DNA from: JAUUZQ01 sp964538375
Lineage (GTDB): Bacteria > Bacteroidota > Bacteroidia > Bacteroidales > GCA-2748055
Assembly: GCA_964538375.1 (NCBI GenBank)
Contig: CAZIFQ010000002.1
Coordinates: forward strand, 1 to 64,000
Direction: 5' to 3'
DNA: 64,000 nt
This document shows, in pieces, positions 16,604 to 25,732 of this stretch. Positions within the stretch are counted from its first letter, which is position 1; each line of letters starts with the position of its first letter. The position numbers were made by a program, and so were the translations under genes. Below the pieces are notes generated by a model. That model saw only the letters and a list, made by a program, of their open reading frames with translations, made no database searches and was not told the DNA's origin.

Positions 16604-18442
16604 TTAACTTGCAATTACATCTTCTTCAATCCTTAACCTTTCAATAATAAAATCCTGCCTGTCAGGGGTATTCTTACCCATATAGAACGACAGGATATCA
16701 TTCAGGTCATCATCGCGCTTCAATTTAACAGGTTCAAGGCGGATGTCCGGTCCAATGAAATGCTTGAACTCACTCGGGGATATTTCTCCCAAACCCTTAA
16801 ATCTCGTTATTTCTGGATTCTGTCCAAGTTTTGCAATAGCTTTATCCTTCTCTGTATCTGAATAGCAATAAATGGTTTCCTTTTTATTTCTAACCCTGAA
16901 TAACGGAGTTTGAAGTATATACAGGTGTTTATTTCTAACGAGATTTGGGAAGAACTGTAGGAAAAAAGTGAGTAGCAATAGCCTGATGTGCATTCCATCA
17001 ACATCAGCATCGGTGGCTATGACTACATTTTTATAGCGCAATCCGTCAAGATCATCTTCAATATTTAGCGCGGCTTGCAATAGATTGAATTCCTCATTTT
17101 CGTATACCACTTTCTTGGTTAGTCCATAAGAGTTAAGTGGTTTTCCCCTTAAACTAAAAACAGCCTGAGAACTTACGTTCCTTGATGTTGTGATTGAGCC
17201 GGATGCTGAATCACCTTCCGTAATAAAGAGAGTTGATTCGTTTTTCTTCTCATGATTGGTATTGTAATGTACTTTACAATCTCTCAGTTTTTTATTGTGA
17301 AGATTTGATTTTTTAGCTCGTTCCCTTGCCAGCTTCTTAATTCCCGAAATGGCCTTTCGCTCTTTTTCATTATCATGAATTTTTTTCAGCAGTAAGTTAG
17401 CCGTATCAGCATGTTTGTGAAGATGGTCATCGAGTTTTGTATTAAGAAAATTCATGATGAAGTTTCTCACACTAGGCCCTTTTGGACCGATATCTTTTGA
17501 TCCTAATTTTGTTTTTGTTTGCGATTCAAATACAGGTTCTTCAACCTTGATACTTACCGCAGCAATAATGGATGTGCGAATATCTGAAGGATCATAATCT
17601 TTTTTATAGAAATCACGCATGGTTTTTACCAGCGCTTCCCTGAATGCAATAAGGTGTGTTCCTCCCTGGTTGGTGTGCTGACCATTTACAAAACTGTAAT
17701 ATTCTTCACCATATTGGTTTCCATGTGTGATGGCTACCTCAATATCACCATTTTTTAAATGTATGATAGGGTAGAGGCCTTCGCCACTCATATTTTCTTC
17801 CAGCAGGTCTTTTAATCCATTCTTAGAAATAAATTTCTGTCCGTTATAGTCAATGGTTAACCCGGTGTTCAGGTAGGTATAATTCCTGAGCATTGCTTCC
17901 ACGTACTCATCATTGAATCTGAACTTACCAAACATCGTTTCATCTGGAACAAAGGTTATCAGTGTACCGTTTTTCTGATCGGTATCCATTTCAGGATTGT
18001 CAGTCAACAAATTTCCCTGTGAGAAATCTACCAGTTTAGCTTTTCCTTCACGATGAGAAGTAATTACAAAAGAGGAGGATAAGGCATTCGCGGCCTTTAT
18101 ACCAACACCGTTCAGGCCAACTGATTTTTTAAAAACCTTTGAATCATATTTTGCCCCTGTATTCATTTTTGAGGCCACATCCAGGACCTTGCCTAGAGGA
18201 ATCCCTCTACCAAAGTCCCTTACAGAAACTTGTTCTTCGTTGATTGATATTTCAATGGTCTTTCCAAACCCCATCATATATTCATCGATGGAATTGTCCA
18301 GTACTTCTTTAAGAATGACATATATTCCATCATCCTGCGAGGAGCCATCTCCAAGTTTCCCAACATACATACCCGGCCTCTTGCGGATATGCTCTTTCCA
18401 ATCCAGCGTGCGGATAGTATCTTCTGAATAATTCGCTGACAT
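16604..18442 (-). CDS. parE: DNA topoisomerase IV subunit B
   Basis: The ATPase subunit of topoisomerase IV. The protein has 612 residues. The GHKL ATP site shows VLDNSIDEYMMG near residue 48, GRGIPLG near 78 and GLNGVGIKAANAL near 108. The transducer domain follows. The TOPRIM domain has LFITEGDSASGS near 410 and ATDADVDGMHIR near 483, holding the metal-binding acidic residues. It forms an operon with parC downstream (24-base gap). A TATATTTG -7 element lies about 70 bases upstream of the start. Confidence 0.95.
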   Translation of the reverse strand: MSANYSEDTIRTLDWKEHIRKRPGMYVGKLGDGSSQDDGIYVILKEVLDNSIDEYMMGFGKTIEISINEEQVSVRDFGRGIPLGKVLDVASKMNTGAKYDSKVFKKSVGLNGVGIKAANALSSSFVITSHREGKAKLVDFSQGNLLTDNPEMDTDQKNGTLITFVPDETMFGKFRFNDEYVEAMLRNYTYLNTGLTIDYNGQKFISKNGLKDLLEENMSGEGLYPIIHLKNGDIEVAITHGNQYGEEYYSFVNGQHTNQGGTHLIAFREALVKTMRDFYKKDYDPSDIRTSIIAAVSIKVEEPVFESQTKTKLGSKDIGPKGPSVRNFIMNFLNTKLDDHLHKHADTANLLLKKIHDNEKERKAISGIKKLARERAKKSNLHNKKLRDCKVHYNTNHEKKNESTLFITEGDSASGSITTSRNVSSQAVFSLRGKPLNSYGLTKKVVYENEEFNLLQAALNIEDDLDGLRYKNVVIATDADVDGMHIRLLLLTFFLQFFPNLVRNKHLYILQTPLFRVRNKKETIYCYSDTEKDKAIAKLGQNPEITRFKGLGEISPSEFKHFIGPDIRLEPVKLKRDDDLNDILSFYMGKNTPDRQDFIIERLRIEEDVIAS

Positions 18443-18512
18443 CTACTTCTACTTCAAATTGTTTGATAATGATTGTGGGAATTCTTAAAGTTGAGTCTTT
18501 CCCAGCACACCA

Positions 18513-18520
18513 CAAATATA
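18513..18520 (-). promoter_or_regulatory. candidate -7 promoter element of parE-parC
   Basis: The minus strand reads TATATTTG, a full match to TAnnTTTG, 70 bases before parE. It sits in the 157-base gap after the Rossmann-fold gene, so parE-parC may have its own promoter. No clear -33 TTTG is seen. Confidence 0.5.
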
Positions 18521-18599
18521 GTTAAAACAGCACGGGTTGCACTATTCAGTTATTAACAAAGAAATCAACAATGACGGGCTTCGACTGTGAAGCTTATGC

Positions 18600-19373
18600 T
18601 TACCATTCGATGGCCTTAACCTTCATTTTTGTTTGACGATCACGATGGTAAAAGCCGGATAAATCGAAATCCCATATCCAAGATTCTGATCGAAAGGATC
18701 CTGGTAAATTTACATGCTGCAAATCATAGGATTCTGTCATTTCGCCATCTCTAAAATTCATTTCTACAATATCTGAAATCAGGCATCCGGGTTTGCTGGA
18801 GATCCACCCGACATGAAATTGCTGTATTTTTTTTCGGAATGTATGGAAATGATCCTCTGTAAGAGCTGAATTAATATCTTTCAAGTAATCTACCAGGAGA
18901 ATATCCAGTTGATTCAGGATATTTACTGAGATAAAAGCATCAACATCAATTGCTAAATCCGGAATGACTGGTTCAAAATCGTTGAGAAGGTTTTCAAGAG
19001 AATCAGTTTTCGCTTTTCTCATGTTCCAGGCATGCTCAATCCCTCCACCTGTTAAGTCAATTTCCTGGAATAATATGTTTGGGTATTTCTGGGTGCTATT
19101 TTTTATCTGCGGAGGATGATGAATATCCAGAAGCAATATTTGCTCAAATCGTTCAGCGAGATAAGCCAGTGGGAGATCCAAAAGCCATCCACTTCCCAGT
19201 ATAGCAACATTCTGTATTTCTTCATCCTGTAGAGCATTAATCATGAAGTTTTTTGTGTGTTGAACGTGAGAATCCCAGTTTGTCTTTTCCCTCAAATACC
19301 GGGTCATAATTCCCTCCTGGTCGGAGAAGAAATTCATCTTCCTTAGCATTTTTCTATGTGCTCCTGAATTCAT
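18600..19373 (-). CDS. Rossmann-fold protein, possible methyltransferase
   Basis: A soluble protein of 257 residues that I do not recognise as a named family. Residues about 52-85 read like the first beta-alpha-beta of a nucleotide or S-adenosylmethionine-binding Rossmann fold (VAILGSGWLLDLPLAYLAER then ILLLDIHHP, with an acidic residue ending strand 2). A region near 140-160 (IDVDAFISVNILNQLDILLV) could hold the fourth strand. Its start overlaps the plsC stop by one base (TGATG), so it is co-translated with an acyltransferase; a lipid or envelope substrate is possible but unproven. There is no signal peptide or membrane segment. Confidence 0.6.
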   Translation of the reverse strand: MNSGAHRKMLRKMNFFSDQEGIMTRYLREKTNWDSHVQHTKNFMINALQDEEIQNVAILGSGWLLDLPLAYLAERFEQILLLDIHHPPQIKNSTQKYPNILFQEIDLTGGGIEHAWNMRKAKTDSLENLLNDFEPVIPDLAIDVDAFISVNILNQLDILLVDYLKDINSALTEDHFHTFRKKIQQFHVGWISSKPGCLISDIVEMNFRDGEMTESYDLQHVNLPGSFRSESWIWDFDLSGFYHRDRQTKMKVKAIEW

Positions 19374-20143
19374 CAGCTTATCTTTGCTTTTTCTTGATTT
19401 TCCAATGATGTAATTCCGCTTTCCAATAAATCATAAACATGTTTTTTTATCTCTTCAACCTCCATTTCTTCCACTTTTTCCGCACTTACTTCATCCAGCA
19501 CATTAATCATGATCCTGGCTTTGCTTTTTACTATCCATGCTTGTTTTCCGGGATGTAGCGTATTTTCAGTTCCAATGTGGGCAATAGGAATAATTCCGCA
19601 TTTCATTTTCTTTGCCAAAACAAAGGCCCCATCCTGAAAGTTCCTCATCTTGCCTGTTTTTGATCTTGTTCCTTCAGGAAATATCATGACGGAAGATCCT
19701 TTTTTCATCTCTCGTTCTGCCTGGCTGATAAATTGCATGCCTGCACGAAAATTTCCCCTTTGAATTTTAACACAGTTCGTAAGTGATAGCACCATACCAA
19801 TAAATGGTATTTTAAAATTGTCGGCTTTGGACACCCATTTAAAAGGTCTTCTCACTTTATATAGCGCAAGGATATCTACAAATGACCGATGATTGGCTAC
19901 CAAAACTACCGGCCTGTTCCATGGAATTTTCTCTCTCCCTGTTAGCTTTAGTCTCCAAAAAATAACGAGCGATTGATAATGCCAGGCCCAGAATGTCCCC
20001 ATCATGTGACTGAAGATTCTTCTTTTATCCCACCAGAATGTCCAAACCCAAACCAAAAGAAAGAATGGAGTTATAATTATTGAGGTAAGTGCCATGGCTA
20101 TCCATGCCAGGACGGAGTATATTTTTAAAAATGTTTTTTGCAT
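19373..20143 (-). CDS. plsC: 1-acyl-sn-glycerol-3-phosphate acyltransferase
   Basis: Acylates lysophosphatidic acid to phosphatidic acid at the inner membrane. The protein has 256 residues. N-terminal hydrophobic segments span about 8-35. The catalytic NHRSFVDILAL (NHxxxxD) is near residue 84, and FPEGTRSKTGKMRNFQDGAF near 154 gives the acceptor-binding motif. The ATG at 20143 gives a natural N-terminus (MQKTFLKIYSVLAWIAM). The downstream gene overlaps by one base. The divergent ECF sigma gene starts 93 bases away. Confidence 0.93.
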   Translation of the reverse strand: MQKTFLKIYSVLAWIAMALTSIIITPFFLLVWVWTFWWDKRRIFSHMMGTFWAWHYQSLVIFWRLKLTGREKIPWNRPVVLVANHRSFVDILALYKVRRPFKWVSKADNFKIPFIGMVLSLTNCVKIQRGNFRAGMQFISQAEREMKKGSSVMIFPEGTRSKTGKMRNFQDGAFVLAKKMKCGIIPIAHIGTENTLHPGKQAWIVKSKARIMINVLDEVSAEKVEEMEVEEIKKHVYDLLESGITSLENQEKAKIS

Positions 20144-20200
20144 GCTTTTTTATAAAGGGGCTGCAAATTAATTATTTTAATGCGAAGGGCAATGAGGCAC

Positions 20201-20231
20201 TTTGCACAATGCTATCAAAAATATATCTTTA
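20201..20231 (+). promoter_or_regulatory. Bacteroidetes-type promoter of the ECF sigma gene
   Basis: TTTG (20201-20204), 19 bases, then TATCTTTA (20224-20231): a near-consensus -33/-7 pair. The ATG chosen for the sigma factor (20237) is only 5 bases beyond, so the transcript would be leaderless or nearly so. This promoter also rules against a start at 20180. Confidence 0.65.
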
Positions 20232-20236
20232 CATTC

Positions 20237-20797
20237 ATGGTCGCAGAGAAGGAATTACATATCCATGGTGAAATTGACAAGCATGCTTTTGAGGAGCTTT
20301 TCCGAAAATTCTTCCCTGCATTGATGTCATTTGCGGGAAAGTTTTTGTCCGATGAGGATGATGCCAGGGAGGTGGTCCATAAAGTGTTTATCAAGCTTTG
20401 GGAAAAAAGAAACTCGCTGGATACATCAACATCATTAAAATCCTACCTTTTCAGATCGGTTCACAATAGTAGTTTAAATGTGATAAGAGACAGAAAGAAA
20501 TTTGTCAGTGATGAAGTTCCTGATGTAGCTTCCGATATAGATATTGATTCACAGATGGATGCCATGGAACTGGAAGACAGGATCAACCAGGTAATTCAAG
20601 GATTGCCTGAGAAATGCAGGGAAGTATTTAAGATGAGCCGCTTTGAAGGATTAAAATACAATGAGATTGCAGACAAACTGGGTATTTCAGTAAAAACAGT
20701 GGAAAACCAGATGTCGAAGGCCTTAAGGGTATTGCGAGAAAAATTGGCAGATTACCTGGCTTTGGTGGTCTGGCTCTTATGGAATGGCTTGAACTAA
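20237..20797 (+). CDS. ECF RNA polymerase sigma factor (FecI-like)
   Basis: An extracytoplasmic-function sigma-70 factor of 186 residues from the ATG at 20237. Region 2 spans about 25-90 (FRKFFPALMSFAGKFLSDED then EVVHKVFIKLWEKR). Region 4 shows LPEKCREVFKMSRFEGLKY, then NEIADKLGISVKTVENQMSK near 145-165, a typical HTH. FecR-type anti-sigma, TonB receptor and DUF4249 lipoprotein genes follow on the same strand, so it most likely answers a cell-surface signal passed through the receptor. A longer start at 20180 would lie upstream of the promoter. Confidence 0.93.
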   Translation: MVAEKELHIHGEIDKHAFEELFRKFFPALMSFAGKFLSDEDDAREVVHKVFIKLWEKRNSLDTSTSLKSYLFRSVHNSSLNVIRDRKKFVSDEVPDVASDIDIDSQMDAMELEDRINQVIQGLPEKCREVFKMSRFEGLKYNEIADKLGISVKTVENQMSKALRVLREKLADYLALVVWLLWNGLN

Positions 20798-20845
20798 TTT
20801 AGAAGTTCTACATTTATTGAAAAGCTATAAAGAATCGATCTACTT

Positions 20846-20890
20846 CCCCTCCTTTTGAAGGAGGGGTGTCCATCGCAGATGGACGGGGTG
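20846..20890. repeat. two-hairpin spacer repeat, copy 2
   Basis: CCCCTCCTT, loop TTG, AAGGAGGGG, one T, then GTCCATC, loop GCA, GATGGAC and a GGGGTGG tail. The architecture is identical to the copy at 13661-13704 but most stem bases differ with compensating changes. It lies between the sigma gene and fecR. Confidence 0.85.
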
Positions 20891-20935
20891 GTTATAGGGG
20901 TAAACGTCACCTCATGTGTGATATAGTTGAACGTT

Positions 20936-21934
20936 ATGGGACAAGAAGAACAACATATCGAATTTAAAGGTCAGATTGCCAGATACCTGGCAGGAGAGAT
21001 GACTGTTTCTGAGAAGGAGCAGTTTGAGCATTTGTTAGAAGCTGATAAGGAACTCTTGTCTCAATTTTCAGAGTTCCGGAAAATTTGGGAAGGTGTTGAT
21101 CAGCTGGCTGCAAGAACAAAATATGACATGGACAGTGAGTGGTCAGTGTTAGCCGGCAAGATAGATTTCTCTGAAGAAAAACAATATTCTCCCGCTCGCT
21201 CAATCAGGATGACAGTGATGCGCATTGCCGCAATCCTGGTGATTGGACTGCTTGTTGTTGCCGGTTGGTATGGGGGAAGAGAGCTCTTAATGTTTGACCG
21301 GGTTGCCGTAGAAACAGGTACGCAGCTTATTGAACTGCCTGATGGGACCAAAGTAACGCTTAACAGTGGATCAACAGTAAAATATACCAGGAATGAATCG
21401 CTAAACTATCGAAAAGTAAAACTGAATGGGGAGGCATTTTTTGAGGTTACACGAGATACCACCCGACCTTTTATTATTGATGCGGGTCCGGCCCAAATTA
21501 AGGTTTTGGGTACAAGTTTCAATGTTAATGCTTATCCAGAGAATAAGAGCGTGGAGGTAACTGTGAGTGCCGGGTTGGTTGCCATGTCTAGCTTACATGA
21601 AGATGGAAATCAAATAGTATTAAATCAGGGAAATACTGGAATTTATAGCAAGAATAGGGATGAACTGAAGCTTATTGTTTCAGGAAGAGTAAATGCCAAT
21701 GCATGGCTAACTCAAAAGTTAGAGTTTACAGATACGCCTCTTGAAGAAGTTATTGAAGTATTGAATCACACCTACCAGTCAGAGATTGTTATACAAGATC
21801 CCAGTCTGGCCAATTATACAATTACCGTTTCATTCAATAAGCAGGAGCTCGACGCCGTTTTAAAAGTATTGGCAAGTACACTTGACCTGAAAATAGAAAA
21901 AGACGGTGAGCAAATAATCATTGAATCTGAATAA
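20936..21934 (+). CDS. FecR-family anti-sigma factor
   Basis: An inner-membrane anti-sigma protein of 332 residues. An N-terminal cytoplasmic part of about 90 residues should bind the sigma factor. One membrane segment (AAILVIGLLVVAGWYGG) lies near 98-114. The periplasmic FecR domain shows IELPDGTKVTLNSGSTVKY and VKLNGEAFFEVTRDTTRPF, then a C-terminal STN-like domain (EFTDTPLEEVIEVLNHTY) as in Bacteroidetes FecR proteins. The ATG at 20936 is preferred over a TTG at 20927. The stop overlaps the receptor start by one base (TAATG). TAGGGGT lies 35 bases upstream. Confidence 0.95.
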   Translation: MGQEEQHIEFKGQIARYLAGEMTVSEKEQFEHLLEADKELLSQFSEFRKIWEGVDQLAARTKYDMDSEWSVLAGKIDFSEEKQYSPARSIRMTVMRIAAILVIGLLVVAGWYGGRELLMFDRVAVETGTQLIELPDGTKVTLNSGSTVKYTRNESLNYRKVKLNGEAFFEVTRDTTRPFIIDAGPAQIKVLGTSFNVNAYPENKSVEVTVSAGLVAMSSLHEDGNQIVLNQGNTGIYSKNRDELKLIVSGRVNANAWLTQKLEFTDTPLEEVIEVLNHTYQSEIVIQDPSLANYTITVSFNKQELDAVLKVLASTLDLKIEKDGEQIIIESE

Positions 21935-24591
21935 TGATTTTAAAAAGGGGATATATCATCTTTTGTATTCTTCTACTCTCAATAGTTCCACATATCTTAA
22001 AAGCTCAGGATGGCGGGAAGCGTTTTACGGTTCATGTGGATCAAGTCCCGCTGAGACAAATTTTTGATGTCCTGGAGAAGGAGTCAGGACTCATCTTTTC
22101 ATACAGCAGCCGAGTTGTCGATGATCAGTTGCTTAGCTCACTGCATATGGATCAACAAACATTGGATGAAGCAGTAAAGATTCTGTTTAAGGATATGGAG
22201 ATCAATGTCCGTTTTGTTGAGGAACAAGTTGTTCTGAAAAGAAAAAGGCGAAAAGACAAAATCATAGCTGGTGAAGGAGTCACTGAACAGGCCAAAGTGC
22301 TGCAGTATACAATTAGTGGCTATGTCAAAGATTTCTCAACAGGAGAAGTATTAATTGGGGCCACTATCTCTGCAAATGGGGGCTTGTTGGGGACCATATC
22401 TAATAATTATGGCTTTTTTTCTCTCACATTCAGCGGGCCTGTCGATTCAGTTATTTGTTCCTACATTGGATATCTGAGCCAGGTGAAGCATGTAACTCGT
22501 ATGGATGCACAAATCTCTTTTCAGCTGGTGGAGCGGCTGACGGCCATTAAAGAAGTGGTAATCTATGCCTCAGATTCTGAGGATCTCATCAAAACTTCAA
22601 GGAGCTCAGAGCAGAAGATCAGGCCTGAGCAAGTAAGAAAAATGCCAGCCCTTTTTGGAGAAAAAGATGTGATTAAGTCGCTGGCGGCCATACCCGGAGT
22701 AAAATTTTTTGGTGACGGATCAACTATTTTCTATGTCAGAGGTGGAAGCCGGGACCAGAACCTTATCACCATAGACGAAGCTCCTGTCTATAATCCCACG
22801 CACCTGTTGGGCTTTTTTTCAACCGTGGTACCGGATGCGGTGAAGGAGATACAGGTGTTTAAAGGAGACTTTCCCGCCAATTACGGCGGTAGATTATCTT
22901 CCCTGGTTGATATCAGAACAAAAGATGGCAACATGCAACAATTTGGGATGGATGGCAGTATGGGACTGCTCTCTTCACGGCTGTCTGTTGAGGGGCCACT
23001 ATGGAAGGATCATATTTCTTATTTTATTTCGGGAAGGCGATCATATATTTTGAGACCAATTCAAAAGGCAGCTGAAAATTTAAAAGATCTGCATTTTGCC
23101 GACATTCATTTTAAATTGAACTATCGGGTCAATGATAAAAATCGCTTCTTCTTTTCTATTTATAATAGCGTTGATAACTACGAAGCATATGATAATTCTG
23201 GTCGGATAGCCGGGATCAATTGGCAGAATGGAACGGCCACTTTACGCTGGAACCATCTCTTCAGCGATAAACTTTTTTCAAATACAACAATGTATGCAAG
23301 CAGGTATGATACATACTTAAACACGAATCTCATGGAGGGTGACTATTGGAATTCGCATATCGATAATTTTAGTTTGAAGACAGATTTCACCTGGTATATC
23401 AGTCCATCGAATACCCTGCGTTTCGGTGCCAAGCTGGCTGAGCATTTCATAAATCCAGGGAACTATTACGATAACCATACACTTCTTCAACTCCCATATG
23501 CTATATCCACTAAGAGATCTAATGAGAGTAATCTATATTTGAGCGACCAGGTAATTTTTTCGAACAGCTTATCCTTGCGTGCAGGAATCAGGCTTACTGC
23601 ATGGAACAGTGTTGGGCCTGCTGTTGAGTACTCTTATGATGCTTTGCCCTATGACTCTATACATTACCAGAGTGGCGAGTTATATAATACCTATGTCCGG
23701 ATAGATCCGCGCTTGAGCTTGGTATACAGAGCGGGAAACAATGATTTATTGAAGCTTAGCTATAGCAAAACCAGTCAGTTTGAGCATCTTATCACAAACT
23801 CTATTAGTCCTTTTACTACCCTGGAGGTGTGGTTGCCAAGTGGTCCGAATATCTTGCCGCAAAGAGCAGACCAGGTAACGCTTGGTTATTCCCACAAATT
23901 TGCTGGCAGTGGAATACAGGCTGAGGCGGAGCTCTATTACAAGAGGATGAAAAACCAAATCGATTACCGGGATCATGCTAAAATGCTCATGAATCCTTTT
24001 GTGGAAAATGAACTGCGCTTTGGAGAGGGTAATGCTTATGGATTGGAAACGATGTTGTCAAAGAAATACGGAGGATTAAGCGGTTGGATTTCATACACCT
24101 ATTCCAGGTCAATACTCACTGTTGAAGATATAAACGGAGGAGACCCATACCCCTCATATGGTGACAGACCCCATGATTTATCTTTGTTTTTGTCTTATAA
24201 GATAAGTCCCTCACTTGAGTTGTCGGGAAACTTTATCTACATGACCGGAGCACCCTTCACCACGCCAACAGCATTTTACTATTATGAGAACTACCAGGTG
24301 CCTATTTATTTTAAGAGGAACAACGATCGCTTACCAGATTACCATCGCTTAGACCTGGCTCTGACCTGTGATTTGCGGAAGAAGGAGGGGAGATTTGACC
24401 ATGAACTGATTTTCTCCATCTACAACGTATATGCAAGAAAAAACCCGGTTGCCATACATTTTAATAAAATTGAAAATCAGTCCGGACAGCTGGTTGTTCC
24501 TTACAATTATTATGAATCGCCAAAACTTATTCCGACACAGTTTTACATATACAGGATGGTTCCTTCATTGAGCTATCATTTTAGTTTCTGA
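21934..24591 (+). CDS. FecA-type TonB-dependent outer-membrane receptor
   Basis: An outer-membrane receptor of 885 residues. A signal peptide ends near residue 26. An STN (secretin/TonB short N-terminal) domain spans about 28-95 (VPLRQIFDVLEKESGLIFSY), as in receptors that signal to FecR. A carboxypeptidase-regulatory-like domain spans about 125-215. The plug spans about 225-340 (TIFYVRGGSRDQNLITIDEA). A beta-barrel runs to the C-terminal aromatic end (SLSYHFSF). It is paired with a DUF4249 lipoprotein rather than SusD, so the ligand is more likely a metal chelate, peptide or other small molecule than a glycan. Substrate unknown. Confidence 0.94.
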   Translation: MILKRGYIIFCILLLSIVPHILKAQDGGKRFTVHVDQVPLRQIFDVLEKESGLIFSYSSRVVDDQLLSSLHMDQQTLDEAVKILFKDMEINVRFVEEQVVLKRKRRKDKIIAGEGVTEQAKVLQYTISGYVKDFSTGEVLIGATISANGGLLGTISNNYGFFSLTFSGPVDSVICSYIGYLSQVKHVTRMDAQISFQLVERLTAIKEVVIYASDSEDLIKTSRSSEQKIRPEQVRKMPALFGEKDVIKSLAAIPGVKFFGDGSTIFYVRGGSRDQNLITIDEAPVYNPTHLLGFFSTVVPDAVKEIQVFKGDFPANYGGRLSSLVDIRTKDGNMQQFGMDGSMGLLSSRLSVEGPLWKDHISYFISGRRSYILRPIQKAAENLKDLHFADIHFKLNYRVNDKNRFFFSIYNSVDNYEAYDNSGRIAGINWQNGTATLRWNHLFSDKLFSNTTMYASRYDTYLNTNLMEGDYWNSHIDNFSLKTDFTWYISPSNTLRFGAKLAEHFINPGNYYDNHTLLQLPYAISTKRSNESNLYLSDQVIFSNSLSLRAGIRLTAWNSVGPAVEYSYDALPYDSIHYQSGELYNTYVRIDPRLSLVYRAGNNDLLKLSYSKTSQFEHLITNSISPFTTLEVWLPSGPNILPQRADQVTLGYSHKFAGSGIQAEAELYYKRMKNQIDYRDHAKMLMNPFVENELRFGEGNAYGLETMLSKKYGGLSGWISYTYSRSILTVEDINGGDPYPSYGDRPHDLSLFLSYKISPSLELSGNFIYMTGAPFTTPTAFYYYENYQVPIYFKRNNDRLPDYHRLDLALTCDLRKKEGRFDHELIFSIYNVYARKNPVAIHFNKIENQSGQLVVPYNYYESPKLIPTQFYIYRMVPSLSYHFSF

Positions 24592-24592
24592 T

Positions 24593-25465
24593 ATGGAAAG
24601 AAGAAGATTAAATAAAGATATAGGTAAGAAGCAAAGAAGGAAATTTTTTTTCCGGCTGTTGCTCATCATCGTTTTCATTTTTCCCGCATGCCAGGAGAAA
24701 ATAGATTGGGAGCTGGAAATGGAAAACGAATTGCGCCTTGTTGTGGATGCAAAGTTGACAAATGAAAAGCAAGCACACGAAGTAAAATTATCACTGCCAG
24801 TATATGAAATTAATGGTGAGTCAAAACCGGTGAGAAGGGCTGATGTAACCTTGTCTGATGGTGATAATCCCATTGAACTTAATGAAGATCCCCTGCGCCC
24901 GGGTGTGTATTTGACCGAGCCGGATGTGCAAGGGGTCGTGAATAAGATCTATACACTTAACATAAAAGTGGAAGGATTTGAATGTTGGGCACTGGCAAAG
25001 ATGGAGGGAGTAACACCTATTAACTATCCGGGTTATTATAAGGTTTCTAATGATCCGGAATTATACGAGGTGTATTTCGGAGGAAGTGATGCTCCTTCCG
25101 TTATTAAACTGGAGCTTGACTGGTCTGGTGTTGAGGGCTATGAAGATTTGCCGGGTGAAGAAAATCACGCTGTTGTTTTTGGATATTACTTCAGTGTGCT
25201 GACAGTGGATGCGAATGAGTTGTTTGCCTCAAATCACGACAGGGTCAGGTTTCCGCCTGGCACCCAGGTTATAATTACAAAGGAGTCCTTATCAGCAGGT
25301 TACCAGGACTATCTGAGAGGCATGCTGTCAGAAACTACATGGAACGGTGGGATGTTTGATGTAAAACCCGGCGATCCATTTTCCAATCTCAGTGCAGGCG
25401 CCATTGGCTATTTTGCAGCCACCTCGGTGCTAAGAGATACTATCACCTTCATTCCTGGTATATAG
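24593..25465 (+). CDS. DUF4249-family lipoprotein
   Basis: A lipoprotein of 290 residues with a positively charged N-terminus, a hydrophobic stretch and the lipobox IFPAC (Cys near 35). The C-terminal segment SETTWNGGMFDVKPGDPF then NLSAGAIGYFAATSVLRDT is characteristic of DUF4249 proteins, which accompany FecA-type receptors in Bacteroidetes. It starts one base after the receptor stop, so the pair is translated together and the protein is probably an outer-membrane partner of the receptor. Ligand unknown. Confidence 0.85.
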   Translation: MERRRLNKDIGKKQRRKFFFRLLLIIVFIFPACQEKIDWELEMENELRLVVDAKLTNEKQAHEVKLSLPVYEINGESKPVRRADVTLSDGDNPIELNEDPLRPGVYLTEPDVQGVVNKIYTLNIKVEGFECWALAKMEGVTPINYPGYYKVSNDPELYEVYFGGSDAPSVIKLELDWSGVEGYEDLPGEENHAVVFGYYFSVLTVDANELFASNHDRVRFPPGTQVIITKESLSAGYQDYLRGMLSETTWNGGMFDVKPGDPFSNLSAGAIGYFAATSVLRDTITFIPGI

Positions 25466-25732
25466 TTCCCTATGGTCCTTCGTGTTTCTCTCTGAAAATC
25501 TGTGCCGTAGCTCTGGTGTCCAGATTCCGAACTCCTCATCTCACCTTCCCATCTCCCCATCAGTACATCACCCCATTTTCATAACTCACACATAATCAAA
25601 TACATAAAAAAATATTCTTTTTTTTTATGTTTTTACGTAGGGGTCTCCCCCCACCCGCCGTGTGCTATAGATGAAGACGCTTAAAAAGTTGAAATCAAAA
25701 CAAAAATTTAGTAATAATTAAAATTTAAGATC
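25466..25732. other. spacer with a shared TAGGGGT element
   Basis: It holds a pyrimidine-rich CATCTCACCTTCCCATCTCC stretch near 25539-25558, poly-T text, then TACGTAGGGGTCTCC (25634-25648). TAGGGGT also occurs upstream of fecR (20895-20901). The last 50 bases are A-rich and lead into the next gene. No ORF is evident. Confidence 0.4.

Noticed and set aside
13709..18442. Gyrase (gyrA/gyrB) identity for the topoisomerase pair
   Set aside because: The parE-before-parC operon order, the ParE length without a GyrB insertion and the long Lys-rich tail fit topoisomerase IV better, though only phylogeny would settle it.
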